DNA of 64,000 bases from Chrysaora quinquecirrha (Eukaryota > Cnidaria > Scyphozoa > Semaeostomeae > Pelagiidae). Numbering within the stretch: position 1 is the stretch's first letter; every line of letters begins with the position of its first letter. The position numbers and the translations under genes are program-made. Under the pieces are notes generated by a model. The model saw nothing but the letters and a program-made list of their open reading frames with translations, was not told where the DNA came from and did not search any database. This document shows, piece after piece, positions 10,239 to 25,200 of the stretch. The stretch is from contig JACTAT010000057.1 of NCBI GenBank assembly GCA_014526335.1, forward strand, positions 570,684 through 634,683, in the 5' to 3' direction.

Positions 10239-13200
10239 ATGTTCCTTCAGATACTGCATGCAGTAGTCGGTTTTTTATTCGGCTATTTTGCTCAACAACC
10301 TCAATCTAATGTTGAAGGTGAAGGTGATGGTGAAACAGTTCTGGAATTTGGAGCTCAAGAAACAAAAGTCAAAGGTTATTGTGGTGAGGATGAACTGAAA
10401 ATGGCTCATCAACAAGAAAAGTCAATTCAAAATTTGCTGTCTCGGGAAAGGTTCTTAATTTTGCTTATTGCTAAACCTAAATGCAAGCAGACTGATGTAA
10501 ACTTTTATTTTTGAGGATAGAGGGTGATGGGAGGGCAAATTCCTGGGGGGAGGGGCCAGGCTGGAATTTGTGTGTGTCATGCACCGAAGGTTATTGTCCT
10601 GAAACAATAGGTCCATTGTTTTCTGTTGTTTTCACCAAACGAACTTTGGGCAACTGTCAGTCAGCTCTTCCTGATAATCATAGTGATCATCATGATCATG
10701 ATGATTATCTTTTAGTCATCATTGCTACCATCATCATCACTTTTTGTGATCATCTTGATCATCCTTACTATCATTGTGATCCTGATCATCATCACAGAAA
10801 TCATCATCATCATCATTTTCAATGTCATTACCATAATTTTTATCATCATTGTCACTGTCATCATGATCATCATCATCATCATCATGATCATCATCATCGT
10901 CAATATCATTACCATCATTGTCATCATAAATAAATTACAATCTTCTCTACCCCTGCTACCTTGTCAGGGTGGGATAAAAAGTTGAATTTCACTGCACAGA
11001 TTTTGTTTTAAGATACAATGAATGTGCAAATTAAAATGAAAGTTTGTTTCATATTTTTTCTTCCTGCAGTCTACATGTGCTCCTACAACTAGCAACACCA
11101 GAAAAAGGACATGAAATAAATGTAAAGGAAATTGTGAGACTAATAACTACTAAAGACAAGTCATCTATAAACATTTTTGATGCCCAAGTAAGTAACGTTA
11201 TGAAGTTTTTTACTCTTGGATTATCCATACGCTTCATGATGTTACTAGAATTGCTTGCTTGCTCATCTGCAACAAATACCTGGTTACCTTACCTTTGCCA
11301 TTTACTTCCTATTGGGAATTGGTGGCCTCACGACAGATCTGTATCCATCGGTTACGGTCTTCAGCCAACCTGATAAGGTGGTGGATCCAAGTGGCATTGT
11401 AGTCTCTGCGACTCAACCCTAAGGGTTCCATGATAAGAGGTTCACAGCTGGTTTGTAACTTCCTCCTGACTGTGGTTCTGACACCACCTCTTGGATGCTT
11501 CCAATCAGGGAATCCAGTGGACGTGAGGGTCTTTTTTGGGAGGTGGTCTTGCAGCATGTCCAAGCCATTTCCATTTTCTCTGTGTGAGGTCATGTGACAG
11601 CTGGTGGTCTAGCTGGCATCATTGACGGACTTCTACATTGGTGACCCTGTCCGTGTACCTCACTTGAAAGATTGTCAAATACATTCGTCTTCTTGATATG
11701 CTCTGCTTTGAGTGGCCTGGTATCGCTGCAATACAGCAACACTGATCTCACTGACGCCTTGTAGATCTGCAACTTCACTGGGTTGGATACATCCTTTCTG
11801 GTCCACAGGTTTGTGAGGGATGCAACAATACAGCTGTCTTGTATTTTCAGGGTGGAGACACATTGCTGCACAGAGTGGCTGAAAATATTGATGAGAAAAG
11901 TGAAGAACAGAGCCGATTGCTGGAATTCTTGATCGATAATGGTGCCAATGTTAATGCAGTGAACATTGTAAGCATAAAATTCTGAGTATAAGTTCTGCCT
12001 TAGTCAATTGTTATGTTTCTGACGATTATAGTCTAAGTATACCCCAAGTTGTTGCTATTGTTTCTCGCAATTTTCAAATTTTATTCATCTCAAAAACTAT
12101 CAATTTTTTCGTAATCTTCTTTCGTTCTGTTTTACAGGGTATCTACCTTACTTTTTTTTCAACACACTTTCCTGTAAGAAGTTTTTTCTACAAACTAGAG
12201 CAGTTATGTGTTTCCTTCTGTCTCTGTTATACCCATAACTTTTGAGAGATACATGATCCAGTTTATTTTGTGTTTTTGCAGAATTTGGAGACACCATTGC
12301 ACCTTGCGGTGAAGAAGAATAAATACCACACAGTGAATTACCTCATGATGCGTAAAGCTGATGCCAACATACAGAATAATGTACTTATCTTATTTTGTCT
12401 GTCTCAGTCACCTCTTGTCAACTATCGTTTAAGCATACCGTAAAGTGTTGCTTGACAAACAGAATTCGCTCAGCCATGCTTTTAAATATTTCAGAAACAT
12501 TTGTTTCAAGCAAAAAATTGTTGACAAACAGTTTTCTTCGACGGCCAAACCCCGGGGGAGGGGGTACTTCATTGTTCAAATTACTAGACGTGCGCCCAGT
12601 TTTTCCAAACCCACCCATGCCTACCGATTAATTTTGTTCCTCGTGGTACCCATGTATATAAAAAACAACGAAATTTTTTACCCATATGTACCAATATCTC
12701 AAATGTTTGAACCCAATTTATCGCCTGAGGCAGCTCTAAATGCGGCGAAAGGCATTTGCGCTGAAAACTAAAACGCACTTTTTATCAGGCTTTTCAAAAG
12801 CAATGCATGTCTAAAATTTTTTGTATAGTTTACTACCCATGTGTAGAGATTCTTTGCGAAAAATCAACCCATATGTAGGGAAATTGGCGCTGAAAAAGTT
12901 ACCCATTTGGGCGGCACGTCTAGTATAACGAACAATGGAAGTACCCCCCCGGGCCAACATTCTGTTTGAGAAAAATATTTAACGATTTTTAAATGTTTCA
13001 AATTTCAAATGTTTGATCGTTTGGCCAGAGCCTTAGATGTTAGTATCAGTTTTTAAATCTTTATCAATTTCTGATAACAATTTCCGTTTTCGAAGGATAA
13101 CAACACATGCTTACATTTGGCTGTTGAAATGGGTAACATCGAAACAGTCGCCATTTTACATAACTTTGCTGAACAGTGCTTAGATGAAAGCAAGAAAAAC

Positions 13201-16200
13201 AAGGTATTAACAATAACATATTGTACAGCAGTTCTTCTTTCCAGTGGTGCAACCAGGGGGGCAGGGGTACTTGACCCTGAAATGTACAGGGTTGTGCCCC
13301 CGAGTTTTTACAAACCAACCCGCCTTTAAGGTATTGTTTTGTACATTCAGCCACCAAGATTTATGATTTTAGTATGCATTTGTAACCAAATGTTAAGAAA
13401 ATTTGATTTTATACCCACTTTTAAGGTATTTTAGGCATTAATCGGACCCAATTGCAAGGAATTTTTGAGAAAAAAACCACCCATATTAGGGGCACATACC
13501 TGTCAGCCTACATTAGGGAGTACACCCCCAGGGGGCAGTCTCCTCGGTCTCCTCCAGTCATTTCCATGACATTTGTTATATATGCTTTTAGTTTTTTCTA
13601 AGAATCACGTCCTCATGTTCTTGGACACCCTTTTCTCCTTCCAGTGTTGAAACTCTACGCAACTGTTTGTTACTTATTGTGCTATACACTCTATCAGGAG
13701 AAAATTATATTGAAAGCTTTTTTATAGTTGGTTTCCCGCCTTCGTTTATCGACGATCATCATAGTATTGCGGAGAGAAGCGGCAACGTTTTTAGAAGCTT
13801 TTACGTCTGACACCCCTAAACGTCAGAAACAGGCTGATTAAGGCGGAATATATACCCATATGGTCTATTTCGGGTTGCAGGGAACACACAGAATTAAGAT
13901 TTTAGGGGACTTAATCAATTCATCATATGAGAGAATTGGCAATGCTTGATGGATAAAAGGGCATTCCTGCATTCAAGAAACCTCTCAATTATGTCGCCAA
14001 TACTGTAAATCATGAAATCACGAGCCGTACCAAAGCATTTCACGCGACACGCAGGAGTTTAGATTCACGCATTCACGCGCAAAAATTTCTCGTTTCACGA
14101 AATCACGCATGAAAAATGGTCCAATAACGCATCACGCAGAACAGCTTTGGGGGCCTCTTGAAAAGCAAAGTGAAGCTGAATTGGAACTGTGTTTTGAACA
14201 CAAGAACACAATTCAGCTCGCAGGATATAGTGGGAAGACTAATAGATTTCAAACAATACAGAGGGTCCTGAAGGGGGTGTCTAATCCCATTTCCCAGTCT
14301 ATTTCTCGTCAGAAACCCATTTCAAGTCTTCAAAATCCCATTCACAGTCTATATCTTTTTCGTATTGTACTTAATTTCCCCAACAACAGATCGAGTGTTC
14401 ACCGCCATCCTTGTCAGTTGGGTAATTATTGAGTACGTGACTTAGTGTGATCTGCTTGGGAATCGGGAACTACTTTCGCATTGAACTAACATGTCCAGTC
14501 TGTGTGTAAAGACGTAGACGGTCTGGAAATGTTATTTATTACATTTAAAACATTAAAAAGCTACATTTCCATTAGAAACTACTAGTCAAAATCCGTTTTT
14601 ATGTATTTTTAGAACATCAAAAATCGAATCCCATTCCCATCTTGTGTTCTATTCCCCATTCCCAGGGGTCAAAATCCTAGTCCCAGCACATCCAATCCCA
14701 TTTTCCTAGCTCAAAAATAGGCCAATTTCATTCCAATTTTACCCCTTCAGGACCCTCAATACACACTTAACAAGCTTCACAACACAAAACCGGCCTCTTC
14801 GTTTTTAATGTGGAAAGATTCCAAAACACTTTAATGAAGCAATGATCTTGCCCTGCCAATCATTCGAAAGAAACCTTCAATTCAGTTTGTTTTCACTTGG
14901 AGTTGGACTCTTCAAGTATGTCCTTAGATGTTTTGCTTTTCTTCGCAATACTGAAGTTTTGCACATCTTAAAGCCGTCGAGGAATCCAAAATACCGTAAA
15001 TCCTGTAATAAGCACCCGGGGGCTTATTTGCAAAAATGAATTTCTGGGTGGGGGCTTATTCTAGGGGGGGCTTATTCAAGGGTGGGGGCTTATTCTAGGG
15101 TGGAGGCTTATTCGAGGATTTACGGTATACAGTTGACATCCGCTATCTCGAACTCTCAAGGGAAACTGGAATTTGTTCGAGATAGCGAATGTTCGAAATA
15201 ACGGATGCCCCATATAAATATAAAAACTTATAGTTTTTAAGTCAGAAAAGGAACCCCTATTAACATGCAGGGTTACTGATCCCAAATTTCATCAAACAAG
15301 TCTGGTATTTTTACATAGCAGTCAAAACACCCCAATGCTTTCATCCCTACTATTGGTGAAATTGAGATAATGGCGATGCAGCACATCTCGAAAGAGAACA
15401 GCTTCATCTATTGTATACATGGGCAGCATATTACTTAGCTGCTGCCATTCCCGCTCCGCTAGGCGAACTTATACATATTTCCAGCCTGTCTCTTTATCCA
15501 GTTCAGCAGAAAATTTGGCAAAGTTCGAGATAAAGAGCAGGTTTTCCTCCATGGGAAATCGAAAATGGTTCGAGACAGCGAATGTTCGAGATAACGGGGT
15601 TCGAGATAGCGGATGATTTTTCTATACAAACCCTTATACCAAAACGAGGGGAAATGGAAAATCGTTCGAGATAGCGAATGTTCGAGATAGCGGGCAATCG
15701 AGATAGCGGATGTTAACTGTATATTCCAAAATACAGAACAATATTTGCCTTGGGCACATATCAGTGTCGGTCTGTGTCATCAGAACCACGTATATAAATT
15801 CTATACCAAAGAGTTTACTAGTTATTACTCCAGCTCTACACCAATGCTCACAGACCCTTTTAAGGTAGTGCTTCCTTGCTGCCAAGTACCCTTATCAGAG
15901 CCCTGGACTAAAATGACACAAATCCTATATTACTAATATTCAGTTATGCAAATCAGGTTGCCCCATTGTTATGACCCATTGTTCGATTCAACAAGAAAGG
16001 CTCAAGTCCTGGGCCACCTAGAAATGCGCTTTATTTTTTAATCGAAGCCCTTTCTGCCCAGGTAGTGCACGCCGTATTTTTCTAAATCTTTTGAGAAGCG
16101 CAAGTTGATGAAAATTTCGATTTTATCTCGGCCTCAAAAAGTTTTGATTTTGATGGCGGCCATCTATTGTGTTCCCTTCACTGCACGCACAGTGATTCTT

Positions 16201-19200
16201 TTGTCGTGCGGAAGTTTTTCTCCTAATCGCTCAGCTCAGTTATGTTGACATGAGCTGAAGTTGGAGCTAAAAATACTCAGTATTTCAAAAGGAGGAAACA
16301 TTCAAAATTTACTCGACTTTTGCTGTAAAATTCTCCTAAAATTTCTCCAGCAAGTTGGACATTATTTCTGCTGTTGATTCCGCGAATATTTTCAAGATTT
16401 ATCACGCATCCCGACTCTTTTGTCCTGTCTGTGGATTTTCTTCCGCTCAGACAAAAAACATTTCTCAGGGGTCAAACAAAACTGATTCATTTTGGAATCT
16501 TACCGATATTTTTTCGGGTTTCAAGAAGAGTTCTTGCTTTGATAGCTCCAGAAATCGCCAGGGTAAGAATTGTGTTTTGCTGTTTCGTCTAAAATGTTTC
16601 CACTGATAACGCACAGTTGAACAATTTTAAACACTGTGCCCGCAACGCAATGAAAAAAACTCGTAGGGCCTAAGGCCTACAGTATACCCTATGAAACTCA
16701 AAGGCCTAAAATTTGTTTGGGTTCTTTTAAAAAGTCAGAGTTTGAACACAAAAAAGTTGACATTTAGTGAGATAGACTATTTGTTGTTGATGTAGAAAAT
16801 TTGAAATTGAAGTTTTGGAGTTTTCTGTGGGATGTGGGAAGATTTTTGAACTTACCAAGCAGTAATTTTGCATGTAATAGGATTTCAAGTGCAGACAGGT
16901 CATATAAACATTTTGTTACATTATAGTTCAAGTAGATGGAACATTTACTCTAAGATGCCAAATAATCGGGGGGGGGTGTGGGAAATTTTTCAAAATTTAA
17001 TAAATGGGGGGTCCTAATAAGGTCTTTGGGGTGGGGAAAAAAACTCAAAATTAATAAATGGGGGGGCACGTTTATTTGGCACCTTAGAGCAATACCCTTT
17101 TGTCAATTCTCCAATGTGTTTACCTTTACAAGTAGACTAGCTTTTTAACTTGACGCCCGCGATGCGGGCAAGCATTTTACCTTGACACCCGCAATGCGGG
17201 TGAGGTTTTACCTTGACACCCGCGATGCGGGTGAATATTAGTACCAGTTTAGCCTTGGGAAGACAAGATACCACTCAGCTGCCTTTTAACTTGCAGCCTT
17301 CTGAACTTTCGCTAGAGTCCGGGGAGGTTAGCTACTCATGGCATCCCACAACCTCCCCGGACTCTAGCGAAAGTTCAGAAGGCTGCAAGTTAAAATCTCT
17401 ATTACTAAACTGCTTAAATGCAAATTAGGTTGCCCCTTTGTTGTGGCCCATTGTTCGATTACACAACAAAGGCTCTTTCCCTGGGCCACCTAGAAACGTG
17501 GTTCTTTTTTTGATCGACGCCCTTTCTGCCCAGGTAGTGCAAGCCGTATTTTTGTAAATGATTTGAGAAGTGCAAGTTGATGAAAACTTCGATTTTATCT
17601 CGACTTCAACAAGTTTTGATTTTGATTGCGGCCATCTATTATGTTCCTTTCACTACACGTACATTGAATATTTTGCGTGAAACTCTCAGGGGTTTATTCA
17701 ATGACTTGCGGCTTTAAAAGTCTTGATTCCATACAAAATCTTAACTGTCGTGCGACTTTCGCACAATCGTGAGACGTGAGAATTTCTTTTCGTACGATTA
17801 TCGCACGACCATCACTAAAAATGGTGACATTTTGGTCGTAACAGAACCTTCACGATTACATTACTACGATTTAGTTGTCATGTAGTCTTTCTTACAAGAT
17901 ATTTTGAGATATTAGACCCCGTTTACACGGGATCGGATCCGCATGGATCCGAACCCAAAAGTATTCGGATAGGCCTTGCGTTTACACGGGACCTGATGGA
18001 TCCGTATACTTTTGGATCCGCTATCCGCATACTTTCGGGATCGCTTTCAAAAGCGATCCAGCACGGTTCTGATCCCATGGAGGTCTCGTGTAAACGGGCT
18101 GGATCGGATCCAAAAGTATCCGGTGGCCTGACAACTGTGTAGAAACATCTCCTGGTTTGAACGTTTACTTAAATATCTCAAAACAAGGCCCTAGCAAGGC
18201 TTGTTACTTATCTCAAGTCTGTTATTTTCGAATTTCAGGTGCCATTTTAGTTGATAACACCTCTGGTGAGAAGTAAACACAAAGAAAATTTCAGCGGATC
18301 CTTTTGGATCCGATCCCGTGTAAACGCGAACAGTTTTGGATCCGATCCCGTGTAAACGCCCGTCAAAAAACGGGATCGGTCCCAAATGGATCCGATCTCT
18401 TTTGGATCCGATCTCGTGTAAACGGGGTCTTAGAATGAAACACCCTTTGCAGACAATGGATACCTTTCCCAACGGTATATTTATTGGCAGCGTGCGATTG
18501 TGTCTTATCTCTCAACTTCACGCTCAAATACAATACTACATTACTGTTGTGAACAAAAAAGGCTTTTCCCACTCAAGCGATTTAAAAGCTTTTTATGTCA
18601 ACAAAAGTCCCAAGACGAAAGTAGAATTTTAAGAGTTAAGAATGAAATTTCACAGAACATGAGAGTTTCTGGTGATTTTCAAGGATTTTCTGCCACTTAA
18701 TAGATGATTCCAGGTGAATTGGACATTTCAGGGTGGTTCTGGGTGCTTTTCATCAAGTTATGGTTCGTTTTGAGTGCTTTTGGCTGGTTGTGGGCAATTT
18801 TGGGTTGTTTCGCGTTTTTGGTAAGTACGTTTTCACGTTTTCAGGGTCAAAGGACGTTAAAAGACACTAGGAGACTGTAATTCATTTTGGAATCTTACTC
18901 GTATTCTTTCCATTTTCAAGAAGAGTTGTTGCTTTGATTATTTCCATAAAGCGCCACATTAAACTTTGTGTTTTACTGTTTCAATGCATATGAAACACGA
19001 CTAAGAAGCCATAGATTTTACGGGTTTCAAGTGGAATGTCCTTTTAAAAATTCAGAGCACAAACACACAAAATGAAAATCGTTTTGATACAGTGAGATAC
19101 TTATTGTTCATGACGGACATTTAAAATAAAAGTCTGCGATGAGATACGGATAGGATTGTCGAATTTACGCTGCAGTAATACTACTTATTTTGCGTCTTAA

Positions 19201-22200
19201 GTTGGCACAAAAGCGTTTGGAATATTCTAAGTAGATTTGGCAATTTGGTGGCAAAAAATTTCATTAAGCATTTTACCATCGAACTGTTTGACTTATATTT
19301 AGGCTGCTAATAATAGGATTTTCGAGTGCAGACAGGGCATAGAAACGTTGCATTATAACTCAAGTAGATGAAACACAGTCAGAGATACCCTTAACCTCCG
19401 TGATTCACTGGCTCACTACCCCACCCAAAGCTTTGTTTTATAAAACTTGGCTTATATTTGACCTTCAGCTTTCACATTTTAATGATGATGATGATGATGA
19501 TTTTGATGACATGAAGATAATGATGATTATGATGATGATGATGATGATGATGATTATTATTATTATGATTTTGATGGCATGATGATGATGATGATGATGA
19601 TGAGATCTAAATATGATTATGATTATGATGATGATGATAATTATGAAGATGGTAACGATGATGATGAGGATGATTCTAATGGTGATTATAATGTTATAGT
19701 TAATGATGACGATAATGATAATTTTGACGGTGATGATAACTGTGGTGATGATGATGATGATGATAATGTTCTTTTTTGTCCACAGTTTAATACCCTTTTA
19801 TCAATTCTTTTATATGTTTACCATTACAAGTAGACTAGCTTTTTAACTTGACGCCCGCGATGCGGGCGTGCTTTTCTATGACACCCGCGATGCGGGTGTG
19901 TTTTTACCTTGACACCCGTGATGCGGGTGAATATTAGTACCAGTTTAGCCTTGGAAAGACAAGATACCACTCAGCTACCTTTTAACTTGCTGCCTTTTAA
20001 CTTGCAGCCTTCTGAACTTTCGCTAGAGTCCGGGAGGTTAGCTCCCCATGGCATCCCACAACCTCCCGGACTCTGGCGAAAGTTCAGAAGGCTGCAAGTT
20101 AAAACAACAAAGTAAAAATCTTTCCAAGGCTAATAATATTCACCCGCATCACGGGTGTCAAGGTAAAAACACACCCGCATCGCGGGTGTCAAGGTAAAAT
20201 ATATTCTAATTGATAATTGTCTTTTTACAGCATCATTTTACTGCTTTGGATTTAGCAAAACAAGTTGAATATAACGACAACAGACTTGAGATGGAAAAAA
20301 TTTGTGAAATTCTCCAAACTGATCCTGAATATTATCGACATACAAAGGTAACAGTTTTATCATTTATATGTAGCTTGCAGCTTGCTTAAGCCAGGCTTAT
20401 TTCGACATTCCAACTTTGGGTAACTATCAGTGAGAACTGTCAGAACTAGCCGATTGATATTCGGGGATTTCTGGAACTAATTTATCGCAATTGACATGTC
20501 GACTTAAGCACTCTGGCAACTAGTTGGCAACTAGTTCCTCTTTGACGGAAATTCGTCGGGGCACAGTTTCAGAAAGGTAAATGTGGAATGGCGTATTCAG
20601 CGCAAGTCGCTAGGATCTCAGAAGTAGATGAGCTAACGATATCTCAGCCCTGTCTGTAATACTATCGTGACTAAGGCTCAACCTCGACCTTGCTGAGCTC
20701 CTGACCCCACGGGATAGCAGGATTAGACCACGACATCAAAGCACCCTTTCTTCTACTTCTGTGATTAGTTATGTAATACCGTAAGAGGGGGGCTAAAAAG
20801 AGAGAGGGGGCTTAATAGAGCTTTTACCGAGCGCTCCTGCCACTGCGATCAACTGTATCGTAGAAGTACAGTACTGACTAGTTGTTGACATTTGACATGT
20901 TGACATAAATTAGCAGCTACAGCTACTACACCAAATAAACGGGGGTCCAAATAAACGGGGGGGTTGGAAATTTTTCGAAAATTTAATAAACGGGGGGTCC
21001 TTATAAGGTCCAGGGTGGTGGGGGAAAAAGCTCAAAATTAATTAACGGGGGGGCGATTATTTGGCAGCTTAGAGTAGTTCGCGTTAGTTCTTTCGTAACG
21101 TAGGTCGACTTAAGCCTGGCTTTAGAACTACGTGGTTTTGCAATGAGAGTCGTCCTATTAATGTTTGCTAATCTAAATACTAATGCAAACCTTTTGACTT
21201 CAGGCTTATGAAAAATATTTAAAACGAACTGATGAAGGTAAGCCATTTGAAATTTATTTAATTAGGCTTTGTCATCTGATAGCTACTTCTAAATTCTCAA
21301 ATCGCGCTTTGCTGCTTGAAACAAGCGTAAAAAGGTACGGTCGGGCTTATTTGTTAAGGATTCGAACCAAGAAAATTCTGAGTACGGATGAAAAGATATG
21401 CCCAGCCTATTATAACTGCCATTTTCTAAAATTTTACAACAATTGACAAAATGGACAAAGCTGAAATTAGCTCTTTCAGCTCCGCCATCCCCCCCACCTA
21501 CTCCCTTCACCTTCAGCTCAATGTTGGACGAATTGTTGAATTGAAATTAAAATGAGCATCTTCATCATGCAGGTAATCGTACAACGTGCTGCTGTCCCTA
21601 AGTAATCATGACTGAATAGGGGGGGGGGGGGAGGGAGTGACAAAGACATGGACCCTCGATAGTATGTCTGGATACCTGTCTCAACATATTTTGTCCACGA
21701 TTGTAGCCAAAAAGATACGAATTCCGAGCCTTAATAATTAACCAATTCCAGATCCATCGTACAACGTGATGTCTGTCCCTAAGTAATCATGACTGAATAG
21801 GGGGGAGGGAGTGACAAAGACATGGACCCTCGATAGTATGTCTGGATACCTGTCTCAACATATTTTGTCCACGATTGTAGTCAAAAAAGATACGAATTCC
21901 GAGCCTTAATAATTAACCAATTCCAGATCCATCGTACAACGTGATGTCTGTCCCTAAGTAATCATGACTGAATAGGGGGGAGGGAGTGACAAAGACATGG
22001 ACCCTCGATAGTATGTCTGGATACCTGTCTCAACATATTTTGTCCACGATTGTAGTAAAAAAGATACGAATTCCGAGCCTTAATAATTAACCAATTCCAG
22101 ATCCATCGTACAACGTGATGTCTGTCCCTAAGTAATGATGACTGAATAGGGGGGAGGGAGTGACAAAGACATGGACCCTCGATAGTATGTCTGGATACCT

Positions 22201-25200
22201 GTCTCAACATATTTTGTCCACGATTGTAGTAAAAAAGATGCGAATTCCGAGCCTTAATAATTAACCAATTCCAGATCCATCGTACAACGTGATGTCTGTC
22301 CCTAAGTAATCATGACTGAATAGGGGGGAGGGAGTGACAAAGACATGGACCCTCGATAGTATGTCTGGATACCTGTCTCAACATATTTTGTCCACGATTG
22401 TAGTAAAAAAGATGCGAATTCCGAGCCTTAATAATTAATCAATTCCAGATCCATCGTACAACGTGATGTCTGTCCCTAAGTAATCATGACTGAATAGGGG
22501 GGAGGGAGTGACAAAGACATGGACCCTCGATAGTATGTCTGGATACCTGTCTCAACATATTTTGTCCACGATTGTAGCCAAAAAGATACGAATTCCGAGC
22601 CTTAATAATTAACCAATTCCAGATCCATCGTACAACGTGATGTCTGTCCCTAAGTAATCATGACTGAATAGGGGGGAGGGAGTGACAAAGACATGGACCC
22701 TCGATAGTATGTCTGGATACCTGTCTCAACATATTTTGTCCACGATTGTAGCCAAAAAGATACGAATTCCGAGCCTTAATAATTAACCAATTCCAGATCC
22801 ATCGTACAACGTGATGTCTGTCCCTAAGTAATCATGACTGAATAGGGGGGAGGGAGTGACAAAGACATGGACCCTCGATAGTATGTCTGGATACCTGTCT
22901 CAACATATTTTGTCCACGATTGTAGTAAAAAAGATACGAATTCCGAGCCTTAATAATTAACCAATTCCAGATCCATCGTACAACGTGATGTCTGTCCCTA
23001 AGTAATCATGACTGAATAGGGGGGAGGGAGTGACAAAGACATGGACCCTCGATAGTATGTCTGGATACCTGTCTCAACATATTTTGTCCACGATTGTAGT
23101 AAAAAAGATACGAATTCCGAGCCTTAATAATTAACCAATTCCAGATCCATCGTACAACGTGATGTCTGTCCCTAAGTAATCATGACTGAATAGGGGGGAG
23201 GGAGTGACAAAGACATGGACCCTCGATAGTATGTCTGGATACCTGTCTCAACATATTTTGTCCACGATTGTAGTAAAAAAGATACGAATTCCGAGCCTTA
23301 ATAATTAACCAATTCCAGATCCATCGTACAACGTGATGTCTGTCCCTAAGTAATCATGACTGAATAGGGGGGAGGGAGTGACAAAGACATGGACCCTCGA
23401 TAGTATGTCTGGATACCTGTCTCAACATATTTTGTCCACGATTGTAGTAAAAAAGATACGAATTCCGAGCCTTAATAATTAACCAATTCCAGATCCATCG
23501 TACAACGTGATGTCTGTCCCTAAGTAATCATGACTGAATAGGGGGGAGGGAGTGACAAAGACATGGACCCTCGATAGTATGTCTGGATACCTGTCTCAAC
23601 ATATTTTGTCCACGATTGTAGTAAAAAAGATACGAATTCCGAGCCTTAATAATTAACCAATTCCAGATCCATCGTACAACGTGATGTCTGTCCCTAAGTA
23701 ATGATGACTGAATAGGGGGGAGGGAGTGACAAAGACATGGACCCTCGATAGTATGTCTGGATACCTGTCTCAACATATTTTGTCCACGATTGTAGTAAAA
23801 AAGATGCGAATTCCGAGCCTTAATAATTAACCAATTCCAGATCCATCGTACAACGTGATGTCTGTCCCTAAGTAATCATGACTGAATAGGGGGGAGGGAG
23901 TGACAAAGACATGGACCCTCGATAGTATGTCTGGATACCTGTCTCAACATATTTTGTCCACGATTGTAGTAAAAAAGATGCGAATTCCGAGCCTTAATAA
24001 TTAATCAATTCCAGATCCATCGTACAACGTGATGTCTGTCCCTAAGTAATCATGACTGAATAGGGGGGAGGGAGTGACAAAGACATGGACCCTCGATAGT
24101 ATGTCTGGATACCTGTCTCAACATATTTTGTCCACGATTGTAGCCAAAAAGATACGAATTCCGAGCCTTAATAATTAACCAATTCCAGATCCATCGTACA
24201 ACGTGATGTCTGTCCCTAAGTAATCATGACTGAATAGGGGGGAGGGAGTGACAAAGACATGGACCCTCGATAGTATGTCTGGATACCTGTCTCAACATAT
24301 TTTGTCCACGATTGTAGCCAAAAAGATACGAATTCCGAGCCTTAATAATTAACCAATTCCAGATCCATCGTACAACGTGATGTCTGTCCCTAAGTAATCA
24401 TGACTGAATAGGGGGGAGGGAGTGACAAAGACATGGACCCTCGATAGTATGTCTGGATACCTGTCTCAACATATTTTGTCCACGATTGTAGCCAAAAAGA
24501 TACGAATTCCGAGCCTTTATAATAAACCAATTCCAGATCTATCCAAATAAGATATGCCCATCGATGGTAAATGCCATATACTATGCATTCTGATTGGCGT
24601 AGATCGTTTTCTTATTATTATCTTGCTATTTTTTATTAATTGCAAACGCTAGGATGATGTTTCCACCCTGAAAATACAAAAAAGCTGCATGAGTTGCAGA
24701 CCAGCAAGAAAGCAATTTTAGCAACATCCCTAATGCACACACAGACAATACATACACACCACGAGTGGCATGCCATAATCGTTGGGATTCAAACCTGGAC
24801 TGCATGACAAGAGAGCCAACAACGTTTTCACTGAGCTAGGAACTCGATGAAATCGTCGAGTAACTCTCCAAGTCAGACAGCCCATGGCTCTCCACCCGTT
24901 TGACTTTTTTTTCGACTATGTTGAGCCTTCTTCAGCACCATACAAATGTAGCTATGTATACTATTTGAATTGCAGTCACAACAGTAAGATAGATTTTTCC
25001 TTGAGTTGCATACCACAGACCTGGACAGCATGATCAGATAGCCGACGACGTTTCCACTTAGTTAGTTGAAGTCTTCGAGTAACTCTCCAAGTCATTCAGT
25101 GTTTCCTTATATTGATAACGATACTGTTTTTTATGCAAGAAGCATTTCTGGATTATTTGTCTTGCTTAATTATTGATTTTACTTGTAGATCAAATATGGT

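Noticed and set aside
10511..10985. His-, Ile- and Met-rich open frames on both strands
   Set aside because: They are translations of an ATC/CAT microsatellite in three frames.
19480..19833. Asp-rich open frames
   Set aside because: They come from a GAT microsatellite in an ankyrin intron.
22000..22210. Repeated 82-codon minus-strand frame (also 23528-23776)
   Set aside because: It is made by satellite variants that remove a stop. The two copies are identical because of the nine-unit block duplication, not coding constraint.
21573..24540. CRISPR array
   Set aside because: The units are 174 bp with no unique spacers between short repeats, inside a eukaryotic intron; this is a satellite.
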